A stretch of DNA of 12,527 nt from Monoraphidium neglectum (lineage: Eukaryota > Chlorophyta > Chlorophyceae > Sphaeropleales > Selenastraceae). The translations under genes were made by a program, and so were the position numbers. Position 1 is the stretch's first letter, and every line of letters starts with the position of its first letter. The notes beneath the pieces were generated by a model. The model saw nothing but the letters and a program-made list of their open reading frames with translations, did no database searches and was not told the origin of the DNA. Below are positions 8,800 through 12,527 of this stretch, piece after piece. Where the stretch lies: NCBI RefSeq assembly GCF_000611645.1, contig NW_014011961.1, forward strand, positions 1 through 12,527, written 5' to 3'.

Positions 8800-8807
8800 C
8801 TTTTATG
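8800..8807 (-). promoter_or_regulatory. TATA-like element of the Gln-rich/RAMA gene
   Basis: The minus strand reads CATAAAAG here, about 40 bp upstream of the ATG at 8760. If it works as a TATA box, transcription would start close to 8775, giving a very short leader and excluding the out-of-frame ATG at 8781. More distant AT-rich sites (8938-8943, 9190-9199) are alternatives. Confidence 0.35.
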
Positions 8808-8827
8808 GCTTGCCGTTGATGGTTGTG

Positions 8828-8860
8828 CACAGTCTCGACACAGTCCAGACACAGTCCATG
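8828..8860 (-). promoter_or_regulatory. Three tandem 11-bp repeats, candidate regulator binding array
   Basis: The heptamer CACAGTC (GACTGTG on the minus strand) starts at 8828, 8839 and 8850, exactly 11 bp apart. The second and third units share further bases. The array lies 68-100 bp upstream of the start codon and about 20 bp upstream of the TATA-like element. One-turn spacing puts all copies on one face of the helix. A binding role is inferred; a small tandem duplication without function is possible. Confidence 0.45.
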
Positions 8861-9189
8861 CATAGTTTGATGCGGAGTGCGACAGGGTCATTGCGGCTGG
8901 CACCCTCAAGCGATTGGTATTCCATGTGGCAGAGCATTATAAACAAGCGGCTGAGCGCAGCATGTTGGAGCATTTTTGTTGACCCCCAGGAAGCGCCAGT
9001 CCGCCGCGCAAATGCGCGCCAGGTGAGGCCGCCGCCGCGCCTTTCAAGTCTCCCCGTATCTCAAGAGCATCATGGCAGATGATGAGTGCTCAACTCGCCT
9101 CAAGAGGTCGCGGAGGGCAAGCCCTTTGGTTCCGCCCGCGGGCCGCAGTCTCGCGGCTGACCTTCAACCTAAAACTATGATGTGGGAGC

Positions 9190-9199
9190 CTATATATAG
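9190..9199. promoter_or_regulatory. Palindromic TATA box candidate (CTATATATAG)
   Basis: A perfect 10-bp palindrome with a textbook TATA core, so it could drive either strand. On the minus strand it is about 430 bp upstream of the Gln-rich/RAMA start. On the plus strand no clear gene follows. Confidence 0.35.
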
Positions 9200-10352
9200 C
9201 GATTGCCGCATTCAAACACGCGCTTCATAATCTATGCAGAGCTGAATTCCGATGCACGAGCACCGCCCGTGCTGTGGGCGGACAAAAACACGCCTCGCTG
9301 CTCCGGCTAGCAACCCGCGCCCCACGCCAGCCCTCCAGCGCTAGGAGATACAAGATGTTCAATGAGGTAATTTGTATACTCTATCATTCACAGATCAAGC
9401 GCTTCCCTGGTCATTGCCAGCGACCATCCACGCTGGTCTTGTCCGCTGCAAACCGTTTCAGTGTCCAACCCTCAACCACACTTGCATGGAACACGGTAAG
9501 CTCGCCCACAGAGTCCTGGTAGGAGCTTGACTTCTGTCTCTAGACATGTTTTCTGGGTCAGAAGTGTTTTGCCTACTGGTGCGTTTGGACCTTAAGTGCC
9601 TGGCAGCGGACAACCCCATGTCGAGTAGCAGGAAGCCCAAGCTGGAAGCTGTACCTGGGTGGATCTTTCATGGCGCCTTGCACCAGGTCGTGTGACAGGT
9701 TTGGCGTCCCAATCAAGCATGGCGTCACGATATGCCTTGATTTGTGTTACACACCAGTGCCAAAGATAGGTACATGTGCGTGATCGACTCAAGCTGGTGT
9801 GTATTTGGGACATGTGAAGTAAAATCATAGCTGCAATAAACAGTGCTCGCTCGGAGGGGTTCCAGCCAAACGCGGCGGAGGGAAAACGCCTTGCGGCGCA
9901 AAAGTGGGTGCATGCCGGGTGTGTGCCAGCGTGCGGATGTGAGCGGCGCGCGTGCGCGTGCCGTGCAACCGACTGCGAGCAAGCCTGCCTCGTCATGCGT
10001 GCGGGTGTTGAAGGCTTGTGGTTGCGTGCCATGAAAATCAAAAGAGACGGCGGCACCAAGCCTCCAACAGAGCCCTATGAGTTCTCACAGCCCCTGCTCA
10101 ATGCGCTCGCAAAGAATCAATCAAGGAGCACAACAGCGAGCACCAGCCTGCAGGATCATCGTTGCAACCTACCACTCTAATGGTTGGGGGGAAATCAGGG
10201 AGCCTCCAATCTGGAACGCCTCCTGGGATGAGCTGTGCCCTACGCGCCCGTGGCGGAAATGGCGGGCTGCCAACACCCTGGAGGAGTGTCCCAGGGCCCC
10301 AACTCCTTATCAACTGAGCCCATGCTGCCGCGGCAACGGGGGTGCGAAACGT

Positions 10353-10370
10353 ACACACACACACACACAC
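10353..10370. repeat. (AC)9 microsatellite
   Basis: Eighteen bases of alternating AC on the plus strand, in the 3' flank of the second carrier. Simple repeat with no coding role seen. Confidence 0.9.
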
Positions 10371-10505
10371 AATGGCCCCCGTCGCAGCAAGCACGCGCTG
10401 CTACCACTCTCAACAACAACGAGTGTCAAAATTGTGCGCGCTTGTGTGCCAGGTGCACACTTACGCAAGGGGAGGCAACAGATGCAACACCAGTCCGCCA
10501 GGTTT

Positions 10506-10518
10506 GGGGGGGGGGGGG
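10506..10518. repeat. G13 homopolymer
   Basis: Thirteen consecutive G on the plus strand (C13 on the minus strand) in the 3' flank of the second carrier. Runs like this are prone to sequencing and assembly length errors. Confidence 0.85.
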
Positions 10519-10692
10519 AGGACGCCGCGACACAACATGCCAGGATGCGCGCGCTCCAGGCCAGTACACTGCAGCCGGACATACTGTGAATGCCGTCGCC
10601 GCCCATGCGGGCAGGGCTGACCGGTGGCCGGAGCATGGCAGCGCCTTTGTACTGGTGTGTTGGTTCGTGACACGTGGCAACTGGGTCTGTGC

Positions 10693-12458
10693 TTACTTTG
10701 CAACGTAAGGCTCCAGCGCACGCCGAGTGCCCTCCACTGCAATCCAGTAGAGCTGTGGGTCGGGGAGACAGCGATGCCGGGCAGAGGGGTGAGTGCAGGT
10801 GAAGGGGGGGGGGGCGGCGTGCAGGGCGCACAAGCAGGCGCTGATCCAACATTTGTATGTAACACAAGCGTGCAGCCCACGTGCAGCCCTGCCATGCGCA
10901 GGAAGTTGTCTGAACCCACACTGAAGCCCCAACGCCTCGCTGCGACCACGACGGCAGCGGCTGCCGTCCCAGTCATGCCTCTCCCCCCTCGAGACCCACC
11001 GCAGTGGAGGGGACCTGCTCCGCCAGCCGCATGCTCATGCCGGCAAAGAGGGCGCCAGGGCCGTGCTTCGCCACCAGCTGACGCCCCATCTCAACAAACG
11101 CCCGCCCCGACCCCGCGGGTGCGGCCCCAGGCGCGGCCGCCAGGTGCGAGCCCGTCTCGATGCAGGTCTTCACCGTGTCCATCGGCTGGCTGATCAGCAC
11201 GGCCGCCGCGCCCGCCGCCGCGCCGATGCCCAGGTCCAGGCAGGGGTGGTCGCGCGCCGCGCGCGCCGCCGCGACCAGCCGCTCCCCCAGGCCAGCCCCC
11301 GGGTCGGCCCCGGCGCCCGCTGCGGGCGCCGTGCCGAGCGCCTCGCGCGCGTCCGAGAGGCTGCTGTACGTGAGGAGCTCCACCGAGTCAAAGGGCAGCG
11401 ACTTCATGCAGAACGGCAGCATCGACACAAACAGCGCCGCGGGGCCGCCCGCCCTGACGGCGGCGCCCATGTGGCCCAGGATGGAGCCGCTGATGTGGCC
11501 GGCCTGCAGCTGGTGCTTGAACAGCTCGACAGGCGCCTCCACGACAGCTCCCACCAGCGCCGCCGCCGTCGCCGCGGCCATGTTCGCGCGCAGCCGCCCG
11601 CCGCTGCTGACGGCGTCCTCCGCCACCTCGCTGCCGCTGGCGCGCTCGCTGCCGCTGGCCGCACCCGACGACTCGGCCGCCGCCGAGGCCGCCAGGAGCG
11701 AGGCCTGCCCTGGATCAGCGCCGGCGCCAGCCACTGCTGCCTCGCGCTGCCGCCGCTCCTTGCGCTCCTTGCGGCTGGCGGCCTTCTTCACCGCAGCCTG
11801 CTCCGCGCGCCGCGCAGCTGCCTCTGTCGAGCACACCATGGCGACAACCGCCTGCAGGTGGCGGCAGCACAGAGAGGCGGGCTGTGGGTGCGGCATTCCC
11901 AGCCAGAGGCTCAGGGCAGCAACAAGGCAGCCCCCCCTGGACCCTCTGCTGCGACCCACAGGGATGGCGCTTTGTCATTCGCACAGCGCAACGCGTGCGC
12001 CGGGCTGCCACAGCCGCCACCCCTCAGCCCCTCTCCATCGCCGCGTGCCGCGGCCTCACGTCATGGTGGTAGTCAACAGGTGGGCCGTGGGCCGGGTGGT
12101 GGTGGAGGGCCGGGTGATCCCCCGCCAGCGCCGCCGCAGCACCGCCTGCACCCAGCCCCGGCAAGGGCAGCGCGTCCGCCGCGCCCGCCGCCGCCGCCCG
12201 CGCCGCCGCGCGCCGCTCGTTGTCGGCGGTCCACCGCAGCAGGTGGCGCTTGGCGGCGCAGAATGATGAGTAGTAGAGCGCCCCCACCGCGACAGACAGC
12301 AGGGAGGCACCCACGACGCCGGCGTACAGCTGGCGCCAGAGCGCGGGCGCCAGGATGCCGCCGTTGGCGCGCAGCATGTCTGCGACCACCTTGCCTGCGC
12401 TGCTGCTGGTGGCCTGGCAGCGCACCTTGATGGTATCAAGGGGGTACAGGCAGGCCAC
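10693..12458 (-). CDS. Second SLC25 mitochondrial carrier, 5' end beyond the window
   Basis: Predicted exons are 12458-12060, 11851-11000 and 10752-10693 (stop TAA), all phase 0, giving 436 residues of the C-terminal part. The introns are GTGAGG..CTGCAG (208 bp) and GTGGGT..CCACAG (247 bp, with an 11-C tract at 10804-10814 in its pyrimidine run). Three carrier signatures are intact: YPLDTIKVRCQA at residue 5, APVELFKHQLQAG at 239, and QPMDTVKTCIETG at 355. Helix 6 is completed only by splicing to the last exon (VPSTA plus LYWIAVEGTRRALEPYVAK). Only the start of helix 1 is missing, encoded upstream of an acceptor at 12460-12459. The subfamily is uncertain: the P-x-D/E-x-x-K signatures fit many carriers, with the S-adenosylmethionine-type group one candidate. 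A roughly 145-residue insert between repeats 1 and 2 (residues 75-220) includes a strongly basic helix, KKAASRKERKERRQRE. It should act in the mitochondrial or plastid inner membrane. Confidence 0.85.
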
Positions 12459-12527
12459 CTGGGGGAGATGGACGGAGGGATAGATCAAGGGAAGGGGTGG
12501 GAGTTTCCGCGGTTGTGTGTGTGTAAG
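12459..12527 (-). other. 3' part of an intron of the second carrier
   Basis: On the minus strand this is pyrimidine-rich and ends in CTCCCCCAG at the acceptor before exon 12458-12060. A (CA) microsatellite on the minus strand, TG at 12514-12524 on plus, lies at the window edge. The donor and the preceding exon are outside the window. Confidence 0.65.

Larger units (their letters stand above)
8761..10692. other. Gene-poor stretch between two minus-strand genes
   Basis: About 1.9 kb without a recognisable protein. The left part is the upstream region of the Gln-rich/RAMA gene; the right part, just downstream of the second carrier's stop at 10693, is probably its 3' UTR and flank. Local AT-rich patches lie near 8935-8985, 9170-9250 and 9355-9400. 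Open frames up to about 170 codons exist but show no family motif and look like chance frames. A spliced or non-coding transcript cannot be excluded. Confidence 0.55.

Noticed and set aside
1041..9230. The 11-mer GCGCTTCATAA present at both 1041-1051 and 9220-9230, near possible promoters
   Set aside because: In a window this size, shared 11-mers are expected many times by chance.
9592..10589. Open frames of 155-170 codons in the gene-poor stretch
   Set aside because: No recognisable motif, some begin at non-ATG codons, and they cross microsatellite sequence; treated as chance frames.
11063..12430. Plus-strand frame of 455 codons
   Set aside because: Arg/Pro/Ala-rich antisense shadow of the second carrier, whose three signatures are on the minus strand.

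Overview
The window looks like nuclear DNA of a GC-rich green alga (core Chlorophyta, probably a chlorophycean or trebouxiophyte). The reasons are spliced genes with GT..AG introns of about 140-250 bp, long uninterrupted CAG/CTG and TG/CA microsatellites, low-complexity Ala/Gly/Ser/Gln inserts in otherwise conserved proteins, and a plant-type mitochondrial carrier. No bacterial operon, mobile element, CRISPR array, tRNA or rRNA was recognised. The organism is inferred from sequence character only.

Layout. (1) Positions 1 to about 600, minus strand: the 5' part of an unrecognised gene running off the left edge. (2) About 600-1184: a possible shared divergent upstream region. (3) 1185-3367, plus: a complete mitochondrial carrier family (SLC25) protein in four exons, closest from memory to the plant group with a PLARL-type first signature. 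Its 3' flank carries a TG microsatellite. (4) 3368-4700: gap between convergent genes. (5) 4701-8760, minus: a two-exon gene for a protein of about 1281 residues, made of a long Gln-rich, activator-like region and a C-terminal domain read as RAMA (restriction enzyme adenine methylase associated). (6) 8761-10692: a gene-poor stretch holding the promoter candidates of gene 5 and probably the 3' flank of gene 7. (7) 10693-12458, minus: the last three exons of a second, divergent SLC25 carrier whose first exon or exons lie beyond the right edge.

The most interesting object is the Gln-rich/RAMA protein. RAMA domains are associated with DNA-modification systems and are proposed readers of modified bases, and N6-methyladenine marks active genes in Chlamydomonas. 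A RAMA module joined to polyglutamine and acidic-hydrophobic segments therefore looks like a candidate transcriptional regulator that reads modified DNA. It has a compact upstream region with three 11-bp repeats just upstream of a TATA-like box. The two carriers would exchange metabolites across an organelle membrane; nothing in the sequence ties them functionally to the central gene. Both carry unusually long inserts between carrier repeats.

Intron boundaries were deduced by reading splice motifs and checking that phases match. They are predictions without transcript support.
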